Shown here piece by piece: positions 1 through 5,165 of a stretch of 6,677 bases of DNA (position 1 is its first letter; each line of letters opens with the position of its first letter). The translations under genes and the position numbers were made by a program. The notes under the pieces were generated by a model that did not search any database, was not told where the DNA came from, and saw only the letters and a program-made list of their open reading frames with translations. The stretch comes from Chloroflexota bacterium (GTDB lineage: Bacteria; Chloroflexota; UBA6077; JADZDV01), in assembly GCA_020850915.1 (NCBI GenBank), contig JADZDV010000397.1, positions 1 to 6,677 of the forward strand, read 5' to 3'.

Positions 1-244
1 CCTTGACCCCAGCCGACACGAGGATGAAGCCTGCCGCCACGGCGACGCCCTGGATCATTCCGAACTGGCCGGCGAGCCGACCCGCGACAAAGCCGCCGAC
101 GATGAGCGCGGCAAACTCGATGCTTGCCAGCGGTCCCGAATCCTCCGCGACGCCTGCCGATTTCGCGATCATACCCAGCACGCTCGCCAGAAGCGACGCG
201 ACCAGGAACCCGACCAGGACTGCGCGCCATCGAATCAAGCTCAT
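1..244 (-). CDS. Small multi-pass membrane protein, N-terminal 81 residues (partial at window edge)
   Basis: The minus strand is open from the ATG at 244-242 to the window edge, giving 81 residues with no stop. The protein begins MSLIRWRAVLVGFLVASLLA. Residues about 7-27 form a first membrane segment, and residues about 42-56 and 63-80 form glycine- and alanine-rich second and third segments (for example FAALIVGGFVAGRLAG). The first two are joined by a short acidic loop (AEDSG). This pattern resembles small membrane proteins of the TIGR04086/YrzE type, but the match is by general look only and no function is claimed. No Shine-Dalgarno sequence precedes the ATG. A TTGACA hexamer and a -10-like hexamer lie so close that the transcript may begin at or just before the ATG. 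The C-terminus lies outside the window. Confidence 0.72.
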   Translation of the reverse strand, partial: MSLIRWRAVLVGFLVASLLASVLGMIAKSAGVAEDSGPLASIEFAALIVGGFVAGRLAGQFGMIQGVAVAAGFILVSAGVK

Positions 245-250
245 GCCTGG

Positions 251-280
251 AAACTACCGAACGGGAGCGCTGGCTGTCAA
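251..280 (-). promoter_or_regulatory. Candidate promoter of the membrane protein gene at 1-244
   Basis: On the minus strand a perfect TTGACA (280-275) is followed after 18 bases by TAGTTT (256-251), a weak -10 with 3 of 6 consensus bases. The ATG begins only six bases further on. If used, this promoter would yield a leaderless or nearly leaderless mRNA, which fits the lack of a ribosome binding site. Confidence 0.4.
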
Positions 281-307
281 CGAACGACCGCCGTTCCGAA
301 ACGCCCG

Positions 308-336
308 ACCGGTTTGCGGACCCTCCGCGAATCGGT
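308..336 (+). repeat. Inverted repeat, 13-bp imperfect stem with a 3-base loop
   Basis: The left arm ACCGGTTTGCGGA (308-320) pairs with TCCGCGAATCGGT (324-336) across a CCC loop. Eleven pairs are Watson-Crick and two (312 with 332, 315 with 329) are G-U wobbles in plus-strand RNA. The same two positions would be C-A mismatches in minus-strand RNA, so the fold favours a rightward transcript. No U-tract follows. Confidence 0.45.
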
Positions 337-513
337 GGTCGCGGCCGCGTTGGCTACGTCGCGTGCAGACCTCCGTGGCCGCCCTCGCTACGGATCGACA
401 TCTGAAGAGCGACGGAACCGATCAGGATCTGGAGGACTGACAGCGGCTGCCATCGTGATCGAATGCCGTCGAGAGTGGTGGACGGCGCCCACCCCGCGAC
501 TGTCATCCCCTCC

Positions 514-529
514 ACACCGCGGCCGGTGT
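514..529 (-). terminator. Weak candidate terminator hairpin after the FxLyD-like lipoprotein gene
   Basis: ACACCG (514-519) and CGGTGT (524-529) form a 6-bp stem with a 4-base loop, 22 bases past the lipoprotein stop codon. No T-run follows on the minus strand, so intrinsic termination is doubtful. Confidence 0.25.
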
Positions 530-551
530 CCGGTGCGTCGCTAGTCGGCCG

Positions 552-947
552 CTACTGAAAGCTGGCGGCGGTGAGAACGGCCCGAGCGCGACTGAAGGAG
601 CGGACGCCGTAAACGACCGATCGGATCTGCCGAGTCTGGCCGGCCTGCAGGTTCTGGATCGTGCCAAGACCGATCGCGATCGGCCAGCCGCGCTCATCGA
701 GCAGCTCGCAGCGCACAGTGGCGCTGAGGAGCGTCTGCTGGGCGCGATTCGTGGCTTCCACCGAGCAATCAACGGGCGCCCCCGGCGCGTTCTGGCGTGG
801 CCGCGCGACGGGTTGCGCGAGCGGGAGTCGTTGATCGGGCGGCAGGTCAAGCGGAGCAACGGCGGTCGTCTGCCGACAGGCCGCCAGGAACAGTAGCATT
901 GCTGTGAAGCCGAGCGTGGCGACCAGTCCGCGCGGTTGACGAGGCAT
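552..947 (-). CDS. Secreted lipoprotein with FxLyD-like domain
   Basis: This 131-residue protein starts at the ATG at 947-945. The N-terminus is basic (RQPR), followed by a hydrophobic stretch (8-22) and a lipobox L-A-A-C ending at Cys24, so it should be lipid-anchored on the outer face of the membrane. After a proline-rich linker (about 30-58), residues 60-130 look like one beta-sandwich domain: a strand with CSVEATNRAQQTLLSATVRC, then LLDERGWPIAIGLGTIQNL, then QAGQTRQIRSVVYG. This order (conserved Asn near the start, 'change in residue, duration or type of side' strands, then 'L-x-x-G-x-T') resembles FxLyD domains found in many bacterial surface lipoproteins; the assignment is by pattern only. 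Cys61 and Cys80 lie on neighbouring predicted strands and could form a disulfide. There is no Shine-Dalgarno sequence. A perfect TATAAT lies eight bases before the ATG. The function is unknown. Confidence 0.75.
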   Translation of the reverse strand: MPRQPRGLVATLGFTAMLLFLAACRQTTAVAPLDLPPDQRLPLAQPVARPRQNAPGAPVDCSVEATNRAQQTLLSATVRCELLDERGWPIAIGLGTIQNLQAGQTRQIRSVVYGVRSFSRARAVLTAASFQ

Positions 948-963
948 GACTCGTGATTATATC
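936..963 (+). promoter_or_regulatory. Possible divergent rightward promoter
   Basis: TTGACG (936-941, 5 of 6 consensus) is followed after 16 bases by TATATC (958-963, 4 of 6). It shares the A/T patch with the leftward TATAAT and its -35 lies inside the first codons of the lipoprotein gene. It could drive the membrane protein gene at 1134, but the leader would then be about 160 bases long. Confidence 0.25.
956..961 (-). promoter_or_regulatory. Candidate -10 element (TATAAT) of the lipoprotein gene
   Basis: A perfect TATAAT reads leftward at 961-956 in an otherwise GC-rich stretch, eight bases before the ATG at 947. I see no good -35 at 16-18 bases upstream. The spacing places the transcription start at or within a few bases of the start codon. 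Confidence 0.42.
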
Positions 964-1133
964 TCTGGTTCGGACCCCAGCCGGTTCCGTGCGCCTGGAT
1001 CGAGCCTCATCGCCCGTCGATCGGCCCGCGCTGGGAAGGCAAGCAGGTCCGCGGCCAATGGGACGACAAGGACCGGCCCCAGCGCCTGCCGGCGGAACAG
1101 CTCCAGGAAGGCGGTCGATCGACCGAAGTCAGC

Positions 1134-1781
1134 GTGTTGAATCGGATGAAGAATGACGACTCGGAGAAGAGGCGAAGGCGCGGCCGTTACGCGCTCTACC
1201 TGTCACTGGTGGCGACGATCGCGTGTGCCGCGCGGTGGTACGGCGCCACAACGAGCGATCCAGGCCTGGCAACGGACAGCGCCGCGCTGGCAGCCGGCGT
1301 TGCCGCTGGCGTGACCGCGCTCACGGCCGGCGCAATCGGACGCGAAACGATCCATTCGGCCGCCGGCCTGCTGGCAGCGGCGCTGGCCGCGCTGCTCGTA
1401 TCGCTCGTGAGCGGTCCGGCCGGTCCACGGGACGCGCCGCTGGTAAGCGACATCTCGAGCGCCGTCGTCGCACTGATCGGTCTGGCGATCTGGCTCCTGG
1501 CACGGCCGCCAGGCGCAACTCACCGCGGTCGCATTCTCATCCTGCTCATCTCCGCGACGATGGTGCTGCCGCTCATGCTGTTCTTTGGCGTCAGCGGCCC
1601 TGGCGGTCAGGATATCGCCGTGGGAGTCGCCAGGGCCCCCGCGGCGGTCCTCCTTGCGTACGCTGCAAGCTACCTGGCGCGCCGCTTCACGCGCCGGGCT
1701 CACCTACCCGTGCACGCGGTCCTCGGCTGGCTGACGGCCGGCACGCTCGTGGTGCTGGTCGCCGCTCTAGCCGCGCGCTAG
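1134..1781 (+). CDS. Multi-pass membrane protein of unknown function
   Basis: This 215-residue protein can start at the GTG at 1134 or the ATG at 1146; neither has a clear ribosome binding site. A strongly charged N-terminus (KNDDSEKRRRRGR, residues 6-18) is followed by about seven hydrophobic segments: roughly 19-35, 48-68, 74-94, 105-123, 132-153, 167-183 and 192-213. Short polar loops separate them, and a basic loop RRFTRR (183-188) follows the sixth segment. Alanine, leucine and valine dominate. I recognise no family motif or catalytic residue, so it is best called a conserved-looking integral membrane protein. The frame stays open for another 177 bases upstream of 1134 without an ATG, GTG or TTG (see findings), so the true N-terminus is uncertain. 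The gene is followed by a 361-base gap, so it is probably not part of the etf operon. Confidence 0.7.
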   Translation: MLNRMKNDDSEKRRRRGRYALYLSLVATIACAARWYGATTSDPGLATDSAALAAGVAAGVTALTAGAIGRETIHSAAGLLAAALAALLVSLVSGPAGPRDAPLVSDISSAVVALIGLAIWLLARPPGATHRGRILILLISATMVLPLMLFFGVSGPGGQDIAVGVARAPAAVLLAYAASYLARRFTRRAHLPVHAVLGWLTAGTLVVLVAALAAR

Positions 1782-2000
1782 CACGGCCGCCGGCGTGGCC
1801 TCACGCGTCTTCGACGGCGGGCGCGAGAGCGAGACAGACGTCGTGACGCTGGGAGCAGAGGCCAGATCCGGTCGCCAGCCCTCCCGCGCCTCCAACGCTG
1901 AAGACGAGACAGACGCGTGCATTGCCATACGCGAGCGCGGTCACCGGTGTCTCCTCACGGCCAGCAATCCACGATGACGGGAAACGCGCATTTGTGGCTT

Positions 2001-2009
2001 TGTTATCAT
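2001..2009 (+). promoter_or_regulatory. Candidate extended -10 promoter of the etfBA operon
   Basis: TGTTATCAT at 2001-2009 reads as an extended -10 (TG, one base, then TATCAT, 5 of 6 consensus). It sits in the most A/T-rich patch of the gap. No good -35 is visible, as is usual for extended -10 promoters. Transcription would start near 2016. Confidence 0.4.
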
Positions 2010-2131
2010 CCAACGATGGGCTATCGCAGCCCTCGTGCTCGGTATTGCTGACCGGCGAGCTCCGATCGCGGAGCGTGTCAACCCGCCTCGCGCGGGTCCG
2101 TCGCTCTGACTGTGCTCCCGGTCGATTGCTC

Positions 2132-2137
2132 AAGGAG
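2132..2137 (+). promoter_or_regulatory. Ribosome binding site of etfB
   Basis: AAGGAG lies five bases before the ATG at 2143. It fixes the etfB start and contrasts with the lack of such a site at several minus-strand genes in the window. Confidence 0.8.
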
Positions 2138-2142
2138 CCTCG

Positions 2143-2934
2143 ATGAAGATAGTCGTGACAGTGAAGCAAGTGCCAGACCCCGATATACCCCCCTCACATT
2201 TCAAAGTCGACGAGGCGGCAGGCAGGGTTGTGCCGCCGAGCGGCGTTGCCCCGGTGGTGAATGGCTACGACCTGAACGCTCTCGAAGCAGCGATCAAACT
2301 GAAGGAATCGAACGGTGCCGAGGTTGTGGCATTGTCGCTCGGGGCCGCGGAGGCGCGGGATGCGCTGAAGCGCGCCATCGCCATGGGCGCAACATCCGCC
2401 GTGCTCGTGAGCGATCCCGCCCTGGCCAACGCCGACAGCCGGGCCACCGCCCAGGCGCTGGCCTCGGCGATTCGAAAAGTTGGCGACGTGGATCTCGTCA
2501 TGAGCGGTCGCCAGGCGTCAGACTCCGACGCTGGCCAGGTGCCGCTCGGCATCGCTGAACTCCTGGGCCTGCCTGCTGTCAGCCCGATCCGAAAGCTGGA
2601 ACTGACTGAGGCTGGCGTACGCGTCGAGCGGATCGTCGAGGACGGCTACCAGGTCGTCGAGGCGCCGCTGCCATGCGTCGTCGCGGTCTCGTCAGAGATT
2701 GGCGAGCCCCGCTATCCACCGCTCAAGGGCATCATGGCGGCCGGACGAGCGCAGATCCCCGTCTGGAGCATCTCCGACCTGGGCCTCGACGCAGCCAACC
2801 TGGCGCCCCGACGCATCCAGCAGCGATTGTACGTCGAGTCGCGGGAGGCCAGCGTAGAGCTTGTTGAAGCAGACACGCCCGAAGAGGCCGGCGAAAGGCT
2901 GGCGCTCAAGCTCCGTGAAGCGAAGCTCATCTGA
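2143..2934 (+). CDS. etfB: Electron transfer flavoprotein, beta subunit
   Basis: EtfB pairs with EtfA to form a soluble cytoplasmic FAD protein that takes electrons from acyl-CoA and other flavin dehydrogenases and passes them to ETF-quinone oxidoreductase or another acceptor. The 263 residues have the family's usual length. The start MKIVVTVKQVPDPD is typical. The nucleotide-binding loop SGRQASDSDAGQVP lies at 121-134. Residues 161-181 fit the classical beta-subunit signature, from V-E-R through E-D-G to L-P-C-V-V-A, followed by EPRYPPLKGIM (188-198). Between 24 and 120 the text resembles long-chain or FixA-type EtfB proteins (VVNGYDLNALEAAIKLKE, AIAMGATSAVLVSD). The 121-134 loop has SDSD-AGQ where many bifurcating EtfB proteins have D-G-D-T-A-Q, so a bifurcating role cannot be read directly. 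EtfA follows after 21 bases with its own ribosome binding site, so the two form an operon. No ETF-quinone oxidoreductase, FixX or acyl-CoA dehydrogenase gene lies in the window. Confidence 0.96.
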   Translation: MKIVVTVKQVPDPDIPPSHFKVDEAAGRVVPPSGVAPVVNGYDLNALEAAIKLKESNGAEVVALSLGAAEARDALKRAIAMGATSAVLVSDPALANADSRATAQALASAIRKVGDVDLVMSGRQASDSDAGQVPLGIAELLGLPAVSPIRKLELTEAGVRVERIVEDGYQVVEAPLPCVVAVSSEIGEPRYPPLKGIMAAGRAQIPVWSISDLGLDAANLAPRRIQQRLYVESREASVELVEADTPEEAGERLALKLREAKLI

Positions 2935-2955
2935 CCGAGCCAGGGAGAACATTTC

Positions 2956-3939
2956 ATGACTCAAGCGAGCGGGGTGTTGATCGTCGCTGAGGCGACGGCA
3001 CCCGGTCTGGCCAGCACCGCCGCGGAGCTGGCCGCCATCGGTGGGCAGCTCGCCGACGATCTCCAGCAGCCACTCATCGCCCTGGTCATGGGCAGCGCTC
3101 TGAACGAAGCTGCCGCGCACCTGGCGAGCCTTGGCCCCAGCCGAGTGATCGTCGTCGAGGATGCCCGACTGGCAACCTACGAACCGGAGATCGCCACAGC
3201 CACCCTGGTGGCCGCCATCGGACAGGTGCAGCCTTCCACCGTCCTGCTGGCCCAGACCCCTGACGGTCGGAACCTGGCGGCGCGTCTCGCCTTCCGCCTC
3301 GACACCGCCGCGGTGACCGACTGCACCGGCCTGCGGGTTGAGGGTGGGTCGGTGGTGATGACGAAGCCGGTCTACGGCGGCAACGCGAAGGCTGAGTACG
3401 TCGTCGAGAGTACGCCGCGCATCGCCACCGTGCGACCTCGGGTATTCGAGCCGGCCGCCGCCCCGAGACCCACGGGGGAGATCGTCCAGCTTCAGGCTCC
3501 GGCCGTCCAGTCCCGGCTTCGCCTGGGCGAGACGGTCCAGCAGGTAGCGACGGCCGGTCCAAACCTGAAGACCGCCAGGGTTGTCGTCAGCGGAGGACGC
3601 GGGATGGGCGGACCGGAGAACTGGCACTACGTCGAGGAGCTGGCCTCCGCGCTGGACGCGGCCATTGGAGCGACGCGCGCCGTCACCGACGCCGGCTGGG
3701 TGCCGCCTGGCCTCCAGGTGGGCCTCACCGGCGTGACCATCACTCCGGACCTGTACGTCACCGTGGCGCTATCAGGAGCGGTACAACACATCGCGGGCTG
3801 TTCGGGATCGCGGAACATCGTCGCGATCAACAAGGACGCCGACGCCAACATCTTCAAGCACGCGCGCTTCGGCGTAGTGGGCGATTGGAAACAGGTGCTG
3901 CCCGCGCTGACCGCGAAGATCAAGGAACTGCGCGGCTAG
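2956..3939 (+). CDS. etfA: Electron transfer flavoprotein, alpha subunit
   Basis: EtfA carries most of the contacts to the redox FAD. The 327-residue length is normal. Residues 1-180 form the N-terminal domain that packs with EtfB, and residues about 205-327 form the FAD domain. Visible FAD-domain marks are SGGRGMGGPENW (212-223), T-R-A-V-T-D-A-G (240-247), V-G-L-T-G (255-259), LYVTVALSGAVQHIAG (266-281) and VAINKDADANIF (289-300). Arg241, Thr258 and His278 align with the human residues (Arg249, Thr266, His286) known to touch the flavin. The loop usually written G-Q-T-G-K reads G-L-T-G-V here, so the Gln and Lys of the common form are replaced. The classical alpha signature matches except for Leu272 where Ile or Val is usual. 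AGGGAG (2942-2947) precedes the ATG by eight bases. The gene ends 66 bases before the convergent sodN stop, with no clear terminator between. Confidence 0.96.
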   Translation: MTQASGVLIVAEATAPGLASTAAELAAIGGQLADDLQQPLIALVMGSALNEAAAHLASLGPSRVIVVEDARLATYEPEIATATLVAAIGQVQPSTVLLAQTPDGRNLAARLAFRLDTAAVTDCTGLRVEGGSVVMTKPVYGGNAKAEYVVESTPRIATVRPRVFEPAAAPRPTGEIVQLQAPAVQSRLRLGETVQQVATAGPNLKTARVVVSGGRGMGGPENWHYVEELASALDAAIGATRAVTDAGWVPPGLQVGLTGVTITPDLYVTVALSGAVQHIAGCSGSRNIVAINKDADANIFKHARFGVVGDWKQVLPALTAKIKELRG

Positions 3940-4005
3940 CAGACTGCTGTGAGGAGCAGCCAGACGCCCGAGCGGCCTGGCGGCTCCTTGAAGGCGCGGC
4001 TGGAC

Positions 4006-4458
4006 TCAGCCCTTACTCTTCTCGAACATCCGGCCGACCTCTTCGCAGGTGGCCACAAGCTGGTTTGCCGCCTCGAGGTTCACTTCCTGCTTGTTCTTGG
4101 AGCAGAGCTTGGCGGCGTTCCAGAAGAAGGTGTGCAGGTCCGGGAACATCTGGAGGTGCTGGGGCTTGAAGTAGTCTGTCCAGAGGATCAGGAGCTCTTT
4201 CTTGCAGAGCTGGGCGTGCTCTTCCTTCGTCGCGATCATGCGCGAAATCGTGTTCCCAAAATTCAGCCTTCCCTGCGCATCACCCGGTGCGGGCTGCGGA
4301 AGATCGATCATCTTCTGCACCATCGTCGCCACCGTCCTGGCAGCCAGCCAGGCCGTATGCGGGTCATAGATGCCGCAGGGAACGTCGCAATGCGCCTGGA
4401 CCTCAGTCGGTGGATCGACCCGGTCCAACGTCTCTAGCATGTCATCCATCAAGGCCAT
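4006..4458 (-). CDS. sodN: Nickel superoxide dismutase, with propeptide
   Basis: Ni-SOD converts superoxide to oxygen and hydrogen peroxide in the cytoplasm, using one nickel held by the first residues of the mature chain. The nickel hook HCDVPCGIYDP is at residues 23-33 and keeps His1, Cys2, Asp3, Pro5, Cys6, Gly7 and Tyr9 of the mature numbering, with Val for the usual Leu at 4. Further family marks are TKEEHAQL and LLILWTDYFKPQHL, then PDLHTFFWNAAKLC. I chose the ATG at 4458-4456 (150 residues): GGAG lies six bases upstream, and a longer reading frame from 4530 would run through the promoter. This leaves a 22-residue propeptide, acidic (six Asp or Glu, one Arg) and without a hydrophobic core, ending V-Q-A. 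Cleavage gives a mature chain of 128 residues, somewhat longer than the 117 of Streptomyces. Glu17 and Arg47 of the Streptomyces enzyme are replaced by Ala and His. The gene is divergent from sodX across 182 bases. Confidence 0.95.
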   Translation of the reverse strand: MALMDDMLETLDRVDPPTEVQAHCDVPCGIYDPHTAWLAARTVATMVQKMIDLPQPAPGDAQGRLNFGNTISRMIATKEEHAQLCKKELLILWTDYFKPQHLQMFPDLHTFFWNAAKLCSKNKQEVNLEAANQLVATCEEVGRMFEKSKG

Positions 4459-4464
4459 ATCACG

Positions 4465-4468
4465 CTCC
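4465..4468 (-). promoter_or_regulatory. Ribosome binding site of sodN
   Basis: GGAG on the minus strand, six bases before the ATG at 4458. It decides the start, since the upstream in-frame start at 4530 has no such site. Confidence 0.65.
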
Positions 4469-4519
4469 AGGTAACGGTGTTCTGGGCCCGGTCGCGCGTG
4501 CGACGAAGCCCTCTGGAGG

Positions 4520-4549
4520 AGTATAGCCACGCACGACCGGCGCGGTCAG
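4520..4549 (-). promoter_or_regulatory. Candidate sodN promoter with an overlapping inverted repeat
   Basis: On the minus strand CTGACC (4549-4544, 4 of 6 of TTGACA) is followed after 18 bases by TATACT (4525-4520, 5 of 6). Transcription would begin near 4513, giving a leader of about 55 bases. A perfect inverted repeat, GACCG (4535-4539) and CGGTC (4543-4547) around GCG, overlaps the -35 and spacer and could be an operator. No known nickel regulator site was recognised. Confidence 0.4.
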
Positions 4550-4580
4550 AATTCCCGCTCGCGACTGGTGACCATGCCCG

Positions 4581-4602
4581 CGACGTCGATTCGTCGTATA
4601 AG
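4581..4602 (+). promoter_or_regulatory. Candidate sodX promoter and adjoining inverted repeat
   Basis: TATAAG (4597-4602, 5 of 6 consensus) lies about 40 bases before the sodX ATG. Just upstream, CGACG (4581-4585) and CGTCG (4592-4596) form a 5-bp inverted repeat around TCGATT that abuts the -10. No good -35 is seen. Confidence 0.3.
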
Positions 4603-4640
4603 AATGGTGTGCAAGACGGCGAGCCAGCGCATCAGACCTC

Positions 4641-5165
4641 ATGTCCCTTCGCTCCCGTGGTAGCATGCGAGCCCCGGTCGTGATCCGGCGCGTCGAGACG
4701 CTGGTCCGTCCTGCGTGGAGCCGCCGAGTCACTGTGCGCGGCTTCAGTATGTGGCCCACGCTCAACGCGCATGACCGCGTCCTGGTGGACCGCCTGATCT
4801 ACCTGCTCCGATCGCCAAGAGCGTTTGAGATCGCCATCGTGGACGCGGTGGAAGGCGGCGCGCGCAGCATCAAGCGCATCGTGGGCCGGCCCGGCCAGCG
4901 GGTCATCCTGGATGGCCGACGCCTGACGATCGACGGCCATGTGGTGCCGGAGCCGTACCTACCGCCGGCGGAGCCCTGGCACCGGCTTGACCGCGCCGTC
5001 TGGCAGCTCGGGGCGGACGAATTCGTCATCCTGGGCGACAACCGGGAAGAAAGCCTGGACAGCCGTCAGTTCGGGCCGATCAAGCGACGTCAGCTCCTCG
5101 GCCTCGTCTGGCGCCGCTACGCACCTCTCTCGCGGCGTGGCGAGCTCCATCCGCCGGCTCCGTGA
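4641..5165 (+). CDS. sodX: S26-family peptidase, probable Ni-SOD maturation protease
   Basis: The protein should cleave the SodN propeptide to free His1, so that nickel can bind. The 174 residues carry the type I signal peptidase fold marks: catalytic Ser36 in V-R-G-F-S-M-W-P-T-L (32-41), D-R-V-L-V-D (45-50), catalytic Lys78 in S-I-K-R-I-V-G-R-P-G (76-85), and the GDNREESLDSRQFGPI block (132-147). Unlike signal peptidases it has no hydrophobic N-terminal segment. The first 30 residues are basic, so it should be soluble and act on a cytoplasmic substrate. That, and its position back to back with sodN, support the SodX assignment (family TIGR02754 by memory). Starts at ATG 4641 and ATG 4665 are both possible, since neither has a strong ribosome binding site. 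The next gene begins inside its stop codon, which suggests coupled translation. Confidence 0.88.
   Translation: MSLRSRGSMRAPVVIRRVETLVRPAWSRRVTVRGFSMWPTLNAHDRVLVDRLIYLLRSPRAFEIAIVDAVEGGARSIKRIVGRPGQRVILDGRRLTIDGHVVPEPYLPPAEPWHRLDRAVWQLGADEFVILGDNREESLDSRQFGPIKRRQLLGLVWRRYAPLSRRGELHPPAP

Larger units (their letters stand above)
245..551. other. Gap of about 307 bases without a supported gene
   Basis: No reading frame here has a convincing start, composition or protein-like sequence on either strand. The stretch holds a candidate promoter for the leftward gene (251-280), a 13-bp hairpin with two G-U pairs (308-336), and a short 6-bp hairpin (514-529) just downstream of the lipoprotein stop. 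The rest (about 340-510) shows nothing recognisable. Confidence 0.6.
1782..2142. other. Intergenic region and etf leader, 361 bases
   Basis: No supported gene is seen. The left part (1782-1980) contains a short direct repeat, CGAGACAGACG at 1830-1840 and 1905-1915, and a 9-base inverted pair, CACGCGTCT (1802-1810) with AGACGCGTG (1911-1919). The right part holds a candidate extended -10 promoter (2001-2009) and a leader of about 127 bases with two small hairpins: GCTCCG (2059-2064) with CGGAGC (2069-2074), and ACCCGC (2081-2086) with GCGGGT (2092-2097). Confidence 0.55.

Noticed and set aside
3..440. 145-codon plus-strand frame at the left edge
   Set aside because: It overlaps the minus-strand membrane protein start and has Pro/Thr/Arg-rich, non-domain composition with no ribosome binding site.
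1203..1846. Alternative frames of 166 codons (minus) and 207 codons (plus) over the membrane protein gene
   Set aside because: Both are Arg/Gly-rich low-information sequences. The frame from 1134 has regularly spaced hydrophobic segments and fits a membrane protein.
1801..2169. 122-codon minus-strand frame across the etf leader
   Set aside because: It overlaps the etfB start and its ribosome binding site and candidate promoter, and its translation resembles no protein domain.
2692..3627. Long open frame (311 codons) on the minus strand
   Set aside because: It lies entirely antisense to etfB and etfA, whose protein motifs are unmistakable. GC-rich genes often leave such mirror frames open.
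3940..4005. Possible bidirectional terminator between etfA and sodN
   Set aside because: Only a 5-bp stem (CTGCT with AGCAG, 3944-3959) and no T-run are seen, which is too weak to call.
4459..4530. Upstream in-frame start that would add 24 residues to SodN
   Set aside because: The added codons run through the candidate -10 (4520-4525) and lack a ribosome binding site, whereas the ATG at 4458 has GGAG six bases upstream.
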